Shown here: piece after piece, positions 20,666 to 27,984 of the stretch | How positions within the stretch are numbered: the stretch's first letter is position 1 | Layout: each line of letters begins with the position of its first letter | From: Sphingomonas sp. | GTDB taxonomy: Bacteria > Pseudomonadota > Alphaproteobacteria > Sphingomonadales > Sphingomonadaceae | Reading direction: 5' to 3' | DNA: 33,508 nucleotides | Assembly (NCBI GenBank): GCA_025936675.1 | Contig: JAICSX010000025.1 | Span: 1 to 33,508 of the forward strand | Notes under the pieces: generated by a model | Database searches by the model: none | The model's input: the letters and a program-made list of their open reading frames with translations, nothing else | What the model was told of the DNA's origin: nothing | Made by a program: the position numbers and the translations under genes

Positions 20666-21337
20666 ATGGCAGTCAATCGGTCCGTCGGCCACAATGCGGT
20701 CAGCGTTGCCGAGGCCCAGCTCGCGCGGGTCGCGAGCGAGGGATGTGCTCGCCACAGCTACCTGAGTTCGCTGCTCGAAGCGTCGGGACGTCACTCCGGC
20801 CGCGACCTTGCCGATGCAGTCCATCTCCTTTGCAGTCTTCATGGCCGTTATCCTGGTCTGATCGAGCTCGCGCTTCAGCGCTGCCCGAAAGGACCGGTGC
20901 AGGATTGGCTGGTGCGCGCGTCGGAAGGGTTCGAGCGCGAGCGGCTCTATGTGGTTCGCTTGACCTCAGCTGTCGGGCCGCTGCCGAGCACTCCAGGTGC
21001 AGCTGAGACCGAGTCCGGCCTTGTCGCGGCACGCCACGCGCTGGAAACACTGGCGATGTCCGAACGCAATGGCTGCGCTCTTGGCGCAGCAACCGCGCTC
21101 ATCGGCGACTGGTGGCCGATTCGTCGGTTGCTCGACCGCGCTGCTGCGCGTGTCGGCACCGAGGCGCCGGCGCCGTCCCTGCCTGACGAATCTTCAGTCG
21201 TCGCGATCATCGACCGCGGGGCCGACACCCCAGCAAGCCAGCGCGCACTCTCTTTCGGTGGTGAGCAGCTCTTGCTGCAGCACCGCGCCCTGTTCGATCT
21301 TCTCGAAGCGAGGGCCGAGGCCCGCGAAGACTTCTAA
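20666..21337 (+). CDS. Helical hypothetical protein
   Basis: This 223-residue cytosolic protein has no signal peptide or membrane segment. It is mostly predicted helix, with a HNAVSVAEAQLARVASEG opening and an AARHALETLAMSERNGCALGAATAL segment near the middle. It resembles a family I associate with sphingomonads, but I cannot name a function. The start is well supported by GGGGAG eight bases before the ATG. It converges on the PspC-domain gene, with a likely shared terminator between them. Confidence 0.78.
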   Translation: MAVNRSVGHNAVSVAEAQLARVASEGCARHSYLSSLLEASGRHSGRDLADAVHLLCSLHGRYPGLIELALQRCPKGPVQDWLVRASEGFERERLYVVRLTSAVGPLPSTPGAAETESGLVAARHALETLAMSERNGCALGAATALIGDWWPIRRLLDRAAARVGTEAPAPSLPDESSVVAIIDRGADTPASQRALSFGGEQLLLQHRALFDLLEARAEAREDF

Positions 21338-21358
21338 GCCGCTTTCTCAAGCGGCTTT
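21338..21358 (+). terminator. Hairpin terminator between convergent genes
   Basis: GCCGCTT (21338-21344) and AAGCGGC (21349-21355) form a perfect 7-bp stem with a 4-base loop, followed by TTT. It starts one base after the stop of the upstream helical gene and overlaps the last codons of the PspC gene on the other strand. The T-tract is short, so strength is uncertain. Confidence 0.6.
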
Positions 21359-21631
21359 CGCGTACTCGGTCTGCTCGTTTTCGGCCACTGGACGCTCGAC
21401 GACGGTCTCTGTGACATTCGCTCGCGGAAACAGCATCCGCGAAGCGAGCACCAGCGCGCCGAGGCCGAAATAGGCGCCGATTGCGAGAAGCGGGCTGTAG
21501 ACGACCGATGCCGCGAACGGGATTCGCAGCAAGACCGGATTGAACCCGAAGTCCTCGCCGAGTGCTTCGCATACGCCCAAAATCGTGTGCGACCGGAGGG
21601 GAAGGGCAACCTGATTTTCCTGCGCAGACAT
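21347..21631 (-). CDS. PspC-domain small membrane protein
   Basis: This 94-residue protein has the PspC layout. A short soluble start carries HTILGVCEALGEDFGFNPVLLRIPF, then one or two membrane-spanning helices follow (ASVVYSPLLAIGAYFGLGALVLASRML), and the tail is polar and acidic. In the E. coli phage-shock system PspC senses inner-membrane stress with PspB and PspA. None of the other psp genes are in this window, so this is a stand-alone member. The start ATG at 21631 has AAGGGAG at good spacing. The longer open frame to 21910 runs through non-coding upstream DNA. A sigma54-type promoter motif lies about 40 bases upstream, which fits the known control of psp genes in enterobacteria. Confidence 0.85.
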   Translation of the reverse strand: MSAQENQVALPLRSHTILGVCEALGEDFGFNPVLLRIPFAASVVYSPLLAIGAYFGLGALVLASRMLFPRANVTETVVERPVAENEQTEYAKAA

Positions 21632-21670
21632 CGTCTCGAACTCCCTTGGCAAATCCATGCCAAATACTAG

Positions 21671-21686
21671 GCAAGAGGCATGCCAA
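21671..21686 (-). promoter_or_regulatory. Candidate sigma54 (-24/-12) promoter of the PspC-domain gene
   Basis: Read on the minus strand, 21686 to 21671 is TTGGCATG-CCTC-TTGC. It matches the sigma54 consensus (YTGGCACG-N4-TTGC) in spacing and at all but one position. Transcription would begin near 21660, giving a leader of about 30 bases before the ATG at 21631. A near-copy with a spacer one base shorter (TTGGCATG-GAT-TTGC) lies at 21663-21649, over the predicted start site, and may be an operator. Confidence 0.55.
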
Positions 21687-21877
21687 ATTGTAAAAACGCT
21701 TATTCCCAACGCTTTACACGCATCTGGCGACAGCGACTTAGCAACCCGTGCCAGGTTTGCTCGCCGACAGTTGGGGATTTGCACCACATGCTGCAAGTGC
21801 GATATTGCAGTGCAACATTGATATTCGACGAACGGATGCAAATCTAAGCGGGCCGCGGCCCAAGGAGCCCAACTGAC

Positions 21878-22291
21878 GTGATGCGGATCATGATGAAGTC
21901 GAAGATTCACCGAGCGACGGTCACTCAGGCGGATCTGAACTATGTCGGTTCAGTCACGCTCGACGCCTCGCTCATGGAAGCGGCGGACCTTCTCGAAGGC
22001 GAACAGGTCGCGATCGTAGACATCACCAACGGCGCAAGGATCGAGACCTATGTGATCCCAGGCCCGCGCGGTACCGGCGTCATCGGAATCAACGGAGCCG
22101 CTGCGCACCTCATCCATCCAGGCGATCTGGTGATCATCATCAGCTACGCGATGCTCAACGATGCGGAGGCGAGGGCGCTCAAGCCGTCGATCGTCCATGT
22201 CGATGAGGAAAATCGGATCGTTAAGCTGGGCAAGGATGCGGCCGAGCCGGTGCCCGGGTCGGCACAGCTCAGGGGCGACTTGGCGGCCTAG
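21878..22291 (+). CDS. panD: Aspartate 1-decarboxylase
   Basis: PanD makes beta-alanine from aspartate for pantothenate and coenzyme A synthesis. It is made as a proenzyme that cuts itself between Gly and Ser, leaving a pyruvoyl cofactor. The 137-residue product shows the cleavage site as Gly24-Ser25 (NYVGSVTLD) when counted from the GTG start at 21878, exactly as in E. coli, and the N-terminus [12 protein letters not shown] aligns with MIRTMLQGKLHR. An AAGGAG lies 10 bases before the GTG. An ATG is the second codon. The [12 protein letters not shown] block and the [10 protein letters not shown] strand are intact. The last 23 bases overlap the end of the opposing protease gene. Confidence 0.94.
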   Translation: MMRIMMKSKIHRATVTQADLNYVGSVTLDASLMEAADLLEGEQVAIVDITNGARIETYVIPGPRGTGVIGINGAAAHLIHPGDLVIIISYAMLNDAEARALKPSIVHVDEENRIVKLGKDAAEPVPGSAQLRGDLAA

Positions 22292-23498
22292 AATCCCCCG
22301 CGACGAGCAGCCGCCACGGCGGCGGCAGATAGTCGGTCGACATATAATAATAGAACAGGCACCGGCCCCCGCTCGCGTAATTGATCCCTTTGGCGATGCC
22401 GAAGGCGACCTCGCCGCTGAACACGGGGCCGCCACTGTCGCCCCCGACACAGCTCGGTCCCTTCACAGTGACCCAAGTCGGCGAGCAGGGGCCGCCGCAG
22501 AGGTCTCCAGGCGGCGCATAGTCGGTTAGCTCGACCGTCGCGCAGCTGTAGCCGGAGCTTTCTCCATAGTGACAGACGAAGTCTCCGGCGCGCGTGCTTG
22601 CGACGTTGCGCCATGTGGTGACGCGGCGAAGAGCGCCCGATCCACGGTTGGAATAGAATAGGGGCAGCGGCGAATCCGCGCTGCCGTTGATCTGCACGTC
22701 GCGGTAGGCGGCGCCCCAGGAGCCGATCATTGGCAGCGTGACGTTGCTTCCGTCGCGGTCCACATAGGTGAGGTCGTCTGGGCAATGGGCCGCCGTGGTG
22801 ATCGCGTTCACTTCCCCGTTGGTGACGACGAACGCGGTCGTGCAGAGGTTGCGCTTGTTCGTGAGGCTGTTCGTGCCCTCGACCCTCCCGCCGCCGTCGA
22901 CTGTCATGTTCGATTCGTTGAGCTCATTGATGACGACCCGGACCGGGACTCCGCCGACCTGCTCGGCGCTGGCCTTGATCGCATCGATTCCGAACTTCTG
23001 CGCGTCCTCGCTGGAGACGAGCAGCACGACCTCGCCGGTGCGCTGGTCGTAACCGGCGCCGCGCGCATTCGGCAGGTCGGCACGAAGATCGATGAGATGC
23101 CTGCGCATGGCCGCGACCGCTTGCGCGTGAGTCGCCTTCGCGCCCGTGCGGAAGACGATCGGAACTCCTCCGACCTCGCGGTCCGGCACCGGTACGTCGC
23201 CGGTCAGGAGCACGATGATCCGATAGTCCGGTTGGTGCTCGATCGAGATGCCGGCGAGCCGGTCGGCAAATTCTCGCGCAATGGCGTCAGTCGCCGCAAC
23301 GCTTGACTGCTGCGCCTTCAGCCTCCGCAGCGCTTCGTCGAGCGACACTCCGAACTGCGCCGCATATTGCTCCGCATCGTCGGCGAGCGCCTCGGCCTGC
23401 GTCTCAACCGGCTGCGCTCGAGCGGCTCCCGTGTTAAGGGCCACGCCAGCCGCAAAGGACCAAAATATGAGCCAGGATCTCGACGCCGACGCCAGCAC
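22269..23498 (-). CDS. Exported chymotrypsin-like (S1) serine protease with propeptide
   Basis: The product is about 409 residues. From the GTG at 23498 it has a signal peptide ([20 protein letters not shown], Ala-Arg-Ala before QPVET). A propeptide-like region of about 190 residues follows ([30 protein letters not shown]), which recalls the folding domains of alpha-lytic protease and streptogrisins. The catalytic domain has His238 (TTAAHC), probable Asp267 (YRDVQI) and Ser355 (GGDSGGPV), with the short spacing typical of bacterial S1 enzymes. Six or more Cys suggest disulphides. It is probably secreted. The start codon overlaps the beginning of msrB on the other strand by 32 bases. An alternative GTG at 23444 would truncate the signal peptide. 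Confidence 0.85.
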   Translation of the reverse strand: MLASASRSWLIFWSFAAGVALNTGAARAQPVETQAEALADDAEQYAAQFGVSLDEALRRLKAQQSSVAATDAIAREFADRLAGISIEHQPDYRIIVLLTGDVPVPDREVGGVPIVFRTGAKATHAQAVAAMRRHLIDLRADLPNARGAGYDQRTGEVVLLVSSEDAQKFGIDAIKASAEQVGGVPVRVVINELNESNMTVDGGGRVEGTNSLTNKRNLCTTAFVVTNGEVNAITTAAHCPDDLTYVDRDGSNVTLPMIGSWGAAYRDVQINGSADSPLPLFYSNRGSGALRRVTTWRNVASTRAGDFVCHYGESSGYSCATVELTDYAPPGDLCGGPCSPTWVTVKGPSCVGGDSGGPVFSGEVAFGIAKGINYASGGRCLFYYYMSTDYLPPPWRLLVAGDSRPPSRP

Positions 23499-23961
23499 CT
23501 TCGACCTTACGCCTCCGAGCGAAGAACAGTTCCAGGCACTTGTCGCCGACCTCAGCGGAGAAGAGAAGCACGTCCTTCTCGAGCATGGCACCGAGGCGCC
23601 CTTTTGCGGCGTCTTCCTGAACGAGAAGCGGCCCGGCGCCTTCACCTGCCGGCTCTGTGGACTGCCCTTGTTCCACGGCGGCACCAAGTTCGAAAGCGGC
23701 ACCGGCTGGCCGAGCTTCACTCAACCATTCGCCGCCGATCACCTGAAATATATCCGGGACAACAGCTACGGCATGGTCAGGACCGAGATCGTCTGCGCGC
23801 GATGCGGATCGCACCAGGGACATGTCTTTCCTGACGGCCCGCCGCCGACAGGCGAACGCTATTGCATCAATTCTGTCAGCCTCGCGTTCACTCCTGCGGG
23901 CGAGCGGCTCCCCGACAAGCTCGGGCGCGGCGCTCCGGAAGGTGAAATCGTCGAAGGATAA
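23467..23961 (+). CDS. msrB: Peptide-methionine (R)-S-oxide reductase
   Basis: MsrB repairs oxidised methionine in proteins by reducing the R-sulfoxide. The 164-residue product has two zinc-binding CxxC pairs (C61/C64 in CRLCG and C110/C113 in CARCG), the GTGWPSF block, SHQGHVFPDGP, and the catalytic Cys at about residue 133 in RYCINSVSL. No resolving-Cys extension is evident. It lacks a signal peptide and should be cytosolic. AAAGGA precedes the ATG at 23467. The HtrA-like protease gene follows 10 bp after the stop, so the two are likely one operon for oxidative or envelope protein damage. The 5' end overlaps that of the S1 protease gene. Confidence 0.94.
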   Translation: MSQDLDADASTFDLTPPSEEQFQALVADLSGEEKHVLLEHGTEAPFCGVFLNEKRPGAFTCRLCGLPLFHGGTKFESGTGWPSFTQPFAADHLKYIRDNSYGMVRTEIVCARCGSHQGHVFPDGPPPTGERYCINSVSLAFTPAGERLPDKLGRGAPEGEIVEG

Positions 23962-23971
23962 GAGTCAGAAT

Positions 23972-24820
23972 ATGGCCGAACCGCGTTCTGCTGGCCCGCG
24001 CATCCCGTTTGTCCTGCTGTTCCTGGCCTTGCTCATCGCCGCGTTGGCCGGCGGCGTGGTCGCGCGGATGCTGCCGGTCGGCGCCGACCAGTCGGTCGAG
24101 CCGCGCGTCCTTGCCGGCCCCGCCGACGACAGCCTTGCACCGCTGGTGAAGAAGACGTCCCCAGCTGTGGTCAATATCGCGACCCTGCTTCCGTCCCCGG
24201 CCGAGCAGAACCCGCTTCTGCAGGACCCGTTCTTCCGCCGCTATTTCGGAGTGCCTGACGCTGCGCTCCAGCCGGCAATGGCTGCGGGCTCCGGCGTGAT
24301 CGTCGATGGCCAGCGCGGTCTCATCATCACCAACTTCCACGTGGTCCGGAATGCGGAAGCAGTGCAGGTCACCCTCAAGGACGGCCGCAAATTTGCTGCC
24401 GACCCGGTCGGCCTCGACCCCAACCTCGACCTTGCCGTGCTGAGGATTGGCGCCAAAAACCTCCCAACGCTGCCGCTTGGCGACAGTAGCAAACTCCAGG
24501 TCGGCGATTATGTGGTCGCGATCGGTAACCCATTCGGCCTCGGCCAGACCGTGACCAGCGGGATCATCAGCGCGACCGACAGGCCGCTTGGGCAGGGCGA
24601 TGCTCGCCGTTTCATCCAGACCGATGCGCCCATCAATCCCGGCAATTCGGGCGGCGCGCTGATAAACCTCCATGGCGAGCTGATTGGGATCAACTCGGCT
24701 TTGTTCAGCCCGACGCAGAGCGAGAGCAGCGCCGGGAATGTCGGCATCGGTTTCGCCATTCCGAGCAAGGTGGTGAAGCAGGTCGTCGAGCAAGCCGAGC
24801 GCGCCAAGCTTCCGCAGTAG
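23972..24820 (+). CDS. Membrane-anchored HtrA-like serine protease without PDZ domain
   Basis: This 282-residue protein has an N-terminal hydrophobic anchor (IPFVLLFLALLIAALAGGVVA) and an HtrA/DegP-type protease domain. The triad is His123 (ITNFHVV), Asp153 (NLDLAVL) and Ser226 (NPGNSGGAL), with the usual VAIGNPFGLGQTVTSGIIS and NVGIGFAIPS blocks. The protein stops right after the protease domain (ERAKLPQ), where DegP and DegS continue into one or two PDZ domains. It may therefore lack regulated substrate recognition, or be controlled by a partner. The active site should face the periplasm. The gene sits 10 bp behind msrB. Its stop is one base from the opposing TonB-like gene. Confidence 0.88.
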   Translation: MAEPRSAGPRIPFVLLFLALLIAALAGGVVARMLPVGADQSVEPRVLAGPADDSLAPLVKKTSPAVVNIATLLPSPAEQNPLLQDPFFRRYFGVPDAALQPAMAAGSGVIVDGQRGLIITNFHVVRNAEAVQVTLKDGRKFAADPVGLDPNLDLAVLRIGAKNLPTLPLGDSSKLQVGDYVVAIGNPFGLGQTVTSGIISATDRPLGQGDARRFIQTDAPINPGNSGGALINLHGELIGINSALFSPTQSESSAGNVGIGFAIPSKVVKQVVEQAERAKLPQ

Positions 24821-24821
24821 G

Positions 24822-25595
24822 TCAGTCGCTCGCCGAATCGACTTCGATCAGGATTCGTACCCACGAGCCGATCAACTCGTGGCCACCCTTGCGCGGCGGC
24901 CGGACCCGGAACTGCCAAGCCGCCTGCCGCACAGCCGCGGCGAGATGCGAGCCGTGCGGGTTTTGGTCGAGCTCGACGCAATCGTCGACGCGATCGTTGG
25001 GGATGGTCTTGCAAGCGACGAGGCCCCAGCCGGTTGTGTTGCGGGGCCAATAACCGTTGATCTCGGCGTCCGTAGGCTCTCGCGCCCACTCCGCGGCGTA
25101 GAGCAGCTCGCCATGCGGGCCACGTCCGACGACTTCGCTGTCGCCGGATCGGCCGTCGGCCGCATTTGGTATGTTCCTCAAGTCAGCCGACGCGAGCTGG
25201 TCGTGGCTCATTTCGATCCATGGCTGCGACTTTTCCGCCGGCGGTGGCGGCGGCGCGATTGTCGGCTTGACCGGCAGCGTGATCGGCGGCGGCTTCGGCA
25301 CCGGTCGGTTGATGGTCCGCGTCTGCTTCGCAACCGCCTTCGTCGGTTGTGTCGAGGCCGCGCTGTGCGATTCGGGCAGCATATCGACGGTGATCGCGGT
25401 CGACGGCTGCCGCTTCGGTGCCGGGATAATCCCGAGGCCGAGCAATACCAGTAGCAGGAGCAGATTGACTGCGAGCGCGAGGCCGAATCCGGAGATGCGC
25501 CGCTGGAGCGGTGTCCGGTCGTAAGGCGAGGGGAGGCGGTATGCTGACAAGGATCGGGTCTTAGGTCGCGTTTGCTCGGCAGTAACCGCCGCCAA
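24822..25595 (-). CDS. TonB-like inner-membrane protein
   Basis: The product (up to 257 residues) has a basic cytosolic N-terminus and one transmembrane helix (GLALAVNLLLLLVLLGLGII). A long Pro-rich periplasmic stretch follows (PKPPPITLPVKPTIAPPPPP), then a globular C-terminal domain of about 120 residues with four conserved-looking Cys/Trp positions and DDCVELDQNPHGSHLAAAVRQAAWQFRVRPPRKGG near the end. This resembles TonB in layout, and the last segment looks like a divergent TonB_C. Partner ExbB/ExbD genes are not in the window. The start is uncertain because the frame has only TTG options (25595 or 25550) and neither has a clear Shine-Dalgarno. Confidence 0.7.
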   Translation of the reverse strand: MAAVTAEQTRPKTRSLSAYRLPSPYDRTPLQRRISGFGLALAVNLLLLLVLLGLGIIPAPKRQPSTAITVDMLPESHSAASTQPTKAVAKQTRTINRPVPKPPPITLPVKPTIAPPPPPAEKSQPWIEMSHDQLASADLRNIPNAADGRSGDSEVVGRGPHGELLYAAEWAREPTDAEINGYWPRNTTGWGLVACKTIPNDRVDDCVELDQNPHGSHLAAAVRQAAWQFRVRPPRKGGHELIGSWVRILIEVDSASD

Positions 25596-25665
25596 CGTGA
25601 ACTGCGAGTGAAAGCGTCAACTCCTCACCTTGCCGCTCTCCGGCAGCCGGTGCGAGGAGCGCGCC

Positions 25666-26178
25666 GTGTCCGGGATCGTCATCAGGGATGCGTGCGAGAG
25701 CGACGCGGAAGCGATTGCCGCAATCTATGCGCACCATGTGCTGAACGGTACGGCCTCCTATGACGTCGAGCCGCCGTCCACGACGGCAACCAGAGACAAG
25801 ATCTTGCGGATTGCCGAAGCCGGCTGGCCGTTCCTCGTCGCTGAGCTGCATGGAGAGGTCGCGGGCTACGCTTATGCGACACAGTTCCGCGACCGCGACG
25901 CCTACCGGTTCACCGCCGAGGATTCGATCTACGTGCATCCTCGCCACATGCGGCTCGGCATCGGCAAAGCGCTGATCGAGGAGCTGATCCATCGGTCGGC
26001 GCAATATGGTTTCAGGACGATCATCGCGGTCGTCGGCGGAGCGGAGCCCGCATCGATCGCGCTTCACGAGGCTTGTGGCTTCGAGGTGGTCGGCCGCCTA
26101 AAGCGGGCGGGATTCAAGCTCGGTCGCTGGCTCGACAATGTCTACATGCAACTCGAGCTGGACGACCGCAGAAACTAA
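25666..26178 (+). CDS. GNAT acetyltransferase, phosphinothricin/amino-acid acetyltransferase type
   Basis: This 170-residue enzyme belongs to the GNAT branch that includes phosphinothricin acetyltransferase and the methionine sulfoximine/sulfone acetyltransferase MnaT. Landmarks are IRDACESDAEAIAAIYAHHVL, GTASYDVEPPS, the acetyl-CoA site near residue 100 (HPRHMRLGIGKALIEELI), and SIALHEACGFEVVGRLKRAGFK. It should N-acetylate an amino acid or analogue in the cytosol. The natural substrate cannot be read from sequence. GTG at 25666 is preferred because GAGGAG lies seven bases upstream. The 3' end overlaps the next minus-strand gene by four bases. Confidence 0.87.
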   Translation: MSGIVIRDACESDAEAIAAIYAHHVLNGTASYDVEPPSTTATRDKILRIAEAGWPFLVAELHGEVAGYAYATQFRDRDAYRFTAEDSIYVHPRHMRLGIGKALIEELIHRSAQYGFRTIIAVVGGAEPASIALHEACGFEVVGRLKRAGFKLGRWLDNVYMQLELDDRRN

Positions 26179-26345
26179 TCGTTCGCCGGCGGAGGACCGC
26201 CATGCTCGGCGGCGAGCCGCTCCTGATATTTGTCCGCCAGCTCCAGATGAACCAAGCGCACCCAGTCCGACGCGGCAGCTTCCGCAGCTGCGCGCTCGGC
26301 AGCGATCCGCGCGAGATAATAATCCCGATCCGACTTCTTCGTCAT
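26175..26345 (-). CDS. Small helical protein of unknown function
   Basis: This is a 56-residue soluble protein, rich in Ala, Glu and Arg, predicted to be almost entirely helical (DYYLARIAAERAAAEAA, then VHLELADKYQERLAAE). I recognise the pattern from short sphingomonad proteins of unknown role. The protein at 27571 has a similar build. The ATG at 26345 has GGGGTGGG just upstream. Its stop overlaps the GNAT stop. Confidence 0.65.
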   Translation of the reverse strand: MTKKSDRDYYLARIAAERAAAEAAASDWVRLVHLELADKYQERLAAEHGGPPPAND

Positions 26346-26584
26346 TGCCCACCCCGGCGTTGCCCAAGACGACCGGTCAGCCCTCCAGCTGACTAAAAAA
26401 AGACTAAACACCAAAGATTTAGCAACGCAAGCGGCAATTGGCTTTGGCCTAACCTCGATCTATCAAAAGTCGGTGAAAAGTCGGCGATTGGTCGGCTCCA
26501 AGTCATGGCGCGCGCGCAGCTCCACGTCCGAAATACGGGTCGCGGCGCTGCCTCAGCGGCGCCCAGTTGGAAAGGAAAGCAACA

Positions 26585-26923
26585 ATGAAAACGGCAATTC
26601 ATTTTGCGCTTGCAGCAGCGCTTCTCGGTGGTTCGACCATCGCTTCCGCTGGCGAGATCACCGGACCGCCGCCGACCGGCAATGTCCCATCGCCGCCGAA
26701 CACGAGCATCAGCAACGGCAACTCGCTTTGCTCCTTCTCCGGCCTCAACGACACGCCGGATGGAGCGCCAATGGACCCAGGCGGACAGGTTCAGGCCTAC
26801 GGCTATTTCATGGCCCAGTTCGGAATCTACGATCCGAGCGACCCCGACGGGATGTTCGGCCGTGACAGCTTCCTGTTCCCCGCCAACGGCTGCAACCCGA
26901 CGGTGCAGGGCGGCCGCCACTAA
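26585..26923 (+). CDS. Small exported protein of unknown function
   Basis: A 112-residue protein with a clear signal peptide (KTAIHFALAAALLGGSTIASA, cleavage before GEIT). The mature part is short and rich in Pro, Gly and Asn, with two Cys (LCSF and NGCNP) that could form one disulphide. Blocks such as GLNDTPDGAPMDPGGQVQAYGYFMAQFG look conserved-type but I know no function. The start is supported by AAAGGAAAG. A strong hairpin follows 12 bp after the stop. Confidence 0.75.
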   Translation: MKTAIHFALAAALLGGSTIASAGEITGPPPTGNVPSPPNTSISNGNSLCSFSGLNDTPDGAPMDPGGQVQAYGYFMAQFGIYDPSDPDGMFGRDSFLFPANGCNPTVQGGRH

Positions 26924-26934
26924 GCGAGCTGCCG

Positions 26935-26967
26935 GGAGAGGTCTCGCGATTGCCGCGAGGCCTCTTC
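26935..26967 (+). terminator. Long hairpin behind the exported-protein gene
   Basis: 26935-26948 and 26954-26967 pair over about 13 of 14 positions (GAGAGG-T-CTCGCG with CGCGAG-G-CCTCTT), with a five-base loop. It lies 12 bp after the stop of the 26585 gene. No clean T-tract follows, so termination is inferred from position and stem strength. A second perfect hairpin (26965-26983, TTCCGGTT with AACCGGAA) abuts it. Confidence 0.5.
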
Positions 26968-26973
26968 CGGTTC

Positions 26974-26999
26974 GGAACCGGAATCGTTCAGCCGACGTT
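26974..26999 (+). promoter_or_regulatory. Candidate EcfG (general stress) promoter
   Basis: GGAAC at 26974-26978, 17 bases, then CGTT at 26996-26999 match the alphaproteobacterial general-stress sigma factor EcfG consensus (GGAAC-N16/17-CGTT). Transcription would start near 27006, just before a small ORF at 27012 and upstream of the cold-shock gene. The -35 lies within a perfect 8-bp inverted repeat (26965-26983). Chance matches occur, so this is a candidate only. Confidence 0.5.
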
Positions 27000-27011
27000 T
27001 CCAGCGCCAGC

Positions 27012-27134
27012 ATGGACGACAAGACGATCAGCCTCTGGCGCCAGATCGAGGATTGCAGACGGCGCGGAAGAGCTCAGCCCGCCGACCGGGTCAAGCCGAC
27101 TGCAGCGCCGAGCCGCGCCACCACCTCGGCTTAG
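27012..27134 (+). CDS. Possible 40-codon ORF downstream of the EcfG-like promoter
   Basis: The ORF begins with ATG about six bases after the start site expected from the GGAAC/CGTT promoter, so it could be translated as a nearly leaderless message. The product is basic and Arg-rich (SLWRQIEDCRRRGRAQP) with a Pro/Thr/Ala tail. There is no Shine-Dalgarno and I see no known family. Without the promoter match I would have ignored it. The alternative is that this stretch is simply the long leader of the cold-shock mRNA. Confidence 0.25.
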   Translation: MDDKTISLWRQIEDCRRRGRAQPADRVKPTAAPSRATTSA

Positions 27135-27307
27135 CCGGAAGTAGGACGCGCCCCTTACAATCCTTGACAATTGGGCCTATGTCGCGCCCGCTATCAGTCG
27201 CAAATTGACGGTCTTTAGGCGCTTTGCGGCTCCTTTTTCCTTCTCCTGCTTCTCCTAGCGCGAAGCGGCTCCGCAGTTGGGGGCCCGCAAACGAAGGAAA
27301 CAATCAA

Positions 27308-27568
27308 ATGACCACCGGAACGGTGAAATTCTTCAATGAGGGCAAGGGCTACGGCTTCATCCAGCCCGATGGCGGCGGAAACGACGCCTTCGTCCACATT
27401 TCGGCGCTCGAACGCTCCGGGATGCGCACCCTCCAGCAGGACCAGCGCGTCAGCTACGACCTGCAGGAGGACCGGCGCGGCAAGATGGCCGCGGTGAACA
27501 TTCGCCCGGCCGAGGACGCCGAGCAGGAGCAGCCGGCTGCAAGCGACGACTCCGGACAGGCCGAATAA
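27308..27568 (+). CDS. Cold-shock domain protein (CspA family)
   Basis: This 86-residue protein has the cold-shock OB fold: MTTGTVKFFNEGKGYGFIQ with RNP1 (KGYGFI) and DAFVHI as RNP2. An acidic tail of about 20 residues follows (AEDAEQEQPAASDDSGQAE). These proteins bind single-stranded RNA or DNA and loosen mRNA structure. The start has AAGGAAA upstream. The leader from about 27135 is unusually pyrimidine-rich (27230-27260), which may hold a structured 5' UTR as in other csp genes, but I could not find a confident promoter there. The small gene at 27571 starts two bases after the stop and is probably co-translated. Confidence 0.92.
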   Translation: MTTGTVKFFNEGKGYGFIQPDGGGNDAFVHISALERSGMRTLQQDQRVSYDLQEDRRGKMAAVNIRPAEDAEQEQPAASDDSGQAE

Positions 27569-27570
27569 GC

Positions 27571-27789
27571 TTGGCGGATCCCGTGATCCGTAGCTCGAAT
27601 CTCGACTTCTTCCTCGCCCGCGCCGCTCAGGCTCGGGCCGAGGGGGAAGCGGCGACCCTCGACCATGTCCGCGAGCGCTGCCTTCGGTCGGAGGCGGCGT
27701 GGCAGGCGCTTGCCGACCGCGCCGAACGAAGCGAGCGGATGAAAGAGGCCGAAGCGCAGCGTAAGGCGGAAGCCGGCCTTACCAGCTGA
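27571..27789 (+). CDS. Small helical protein behind the cold-shock gene
   Basis: A 72-residue (or shorter) soluble helical protein (SSNLDFFLARAAQARAEGEA, then ERCLRSEAAWQALADRAERSERM). It resembles short sphingomonad proteins of unknown role and the 26175 product. The start is TTG at 27571, two bases after the csp stop. GTG at 27583 is an alternative and neither has a strong Shine-Dalgarno. The tight spacing suggests an operon with the cold-shock gene. It converges on the 27805 gene. Confidence 0.65.
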   Translation: MADPVIRSSNLDFFLARAAQARAEGEAATLDHVRERCLRSEAAWQALADRAERSERMKEAEAQRKAEAGLTS

Positions 27790-27804
27790 GCCTTCGCGGC
27801 CCGC

Positions 27805-27984
27805 TCAGCCGTTTTGCGGGTCGAGCTTGGCGACGATCCGGCCATGCTCCCAGAGCTCGCAATAGACCGGCAGCTTCATCGCCTTGGCCTTTCCGAGCGC
27901 AGCAGCATCGTCGGCCGCCTCGATCTCGTGCGACGTGCTGATTCCGCCCCGCTCGTTCAGGCAATACAGCCGATACTCAGGCAT
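27805..27984 (-). CDS. Small protein, possible relative of the 28938/30643 pair
   Basis: A 59-residue protein: PEYRLYCLNERGGISTSHEI, then EAADDAAALGKAKAM and ELWEHGRIVAKL. It can be aligned over its length with the 56-residue proteins at 28938 and 30643 (tyrosine-arginine start, an Ala-rich helix, then a short strand around a G-x-x-V motif), so I regard it as a distant member of the same small alpha/beta family. Function is unknown. The ATG has GGGGA directly upstream. Confidence 0.65.
   Translation of the reverse strand: MPEYRLYCLNERGGISTSHEIEAADDAAALGKAKAMKLPVYCELWEHGRIVAKLDPQNG

Noticed and set aside
26376..26393. GTCAGC-N6-GCTGAC hairpin next to a run of A/T
   Set aside because: It looks like a terminator, but the run reads as A on the plus strand after the stem and as T before the stem on the minus strand, so the T-tract is on the wrong side. 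It lies in the leader of the 26345 gene.
26604..27134. Plus-strand ORF of 176 codons spanning the exported-protein gene and beyond
   Set aside because: The first part is in a different frame from the clear signal-peptide protein at 26585 and has random-looking composition. Only its last 40 codons (27012-27134) are kept as a low-confidence ORF.
27163..27200. TTGACA in the leader of the cold-shock gene as a sigma70 promoter
   Set aside because: No acceptable -10 box lies 16-18 bases downstream. The nearest CTATCA is too far away.
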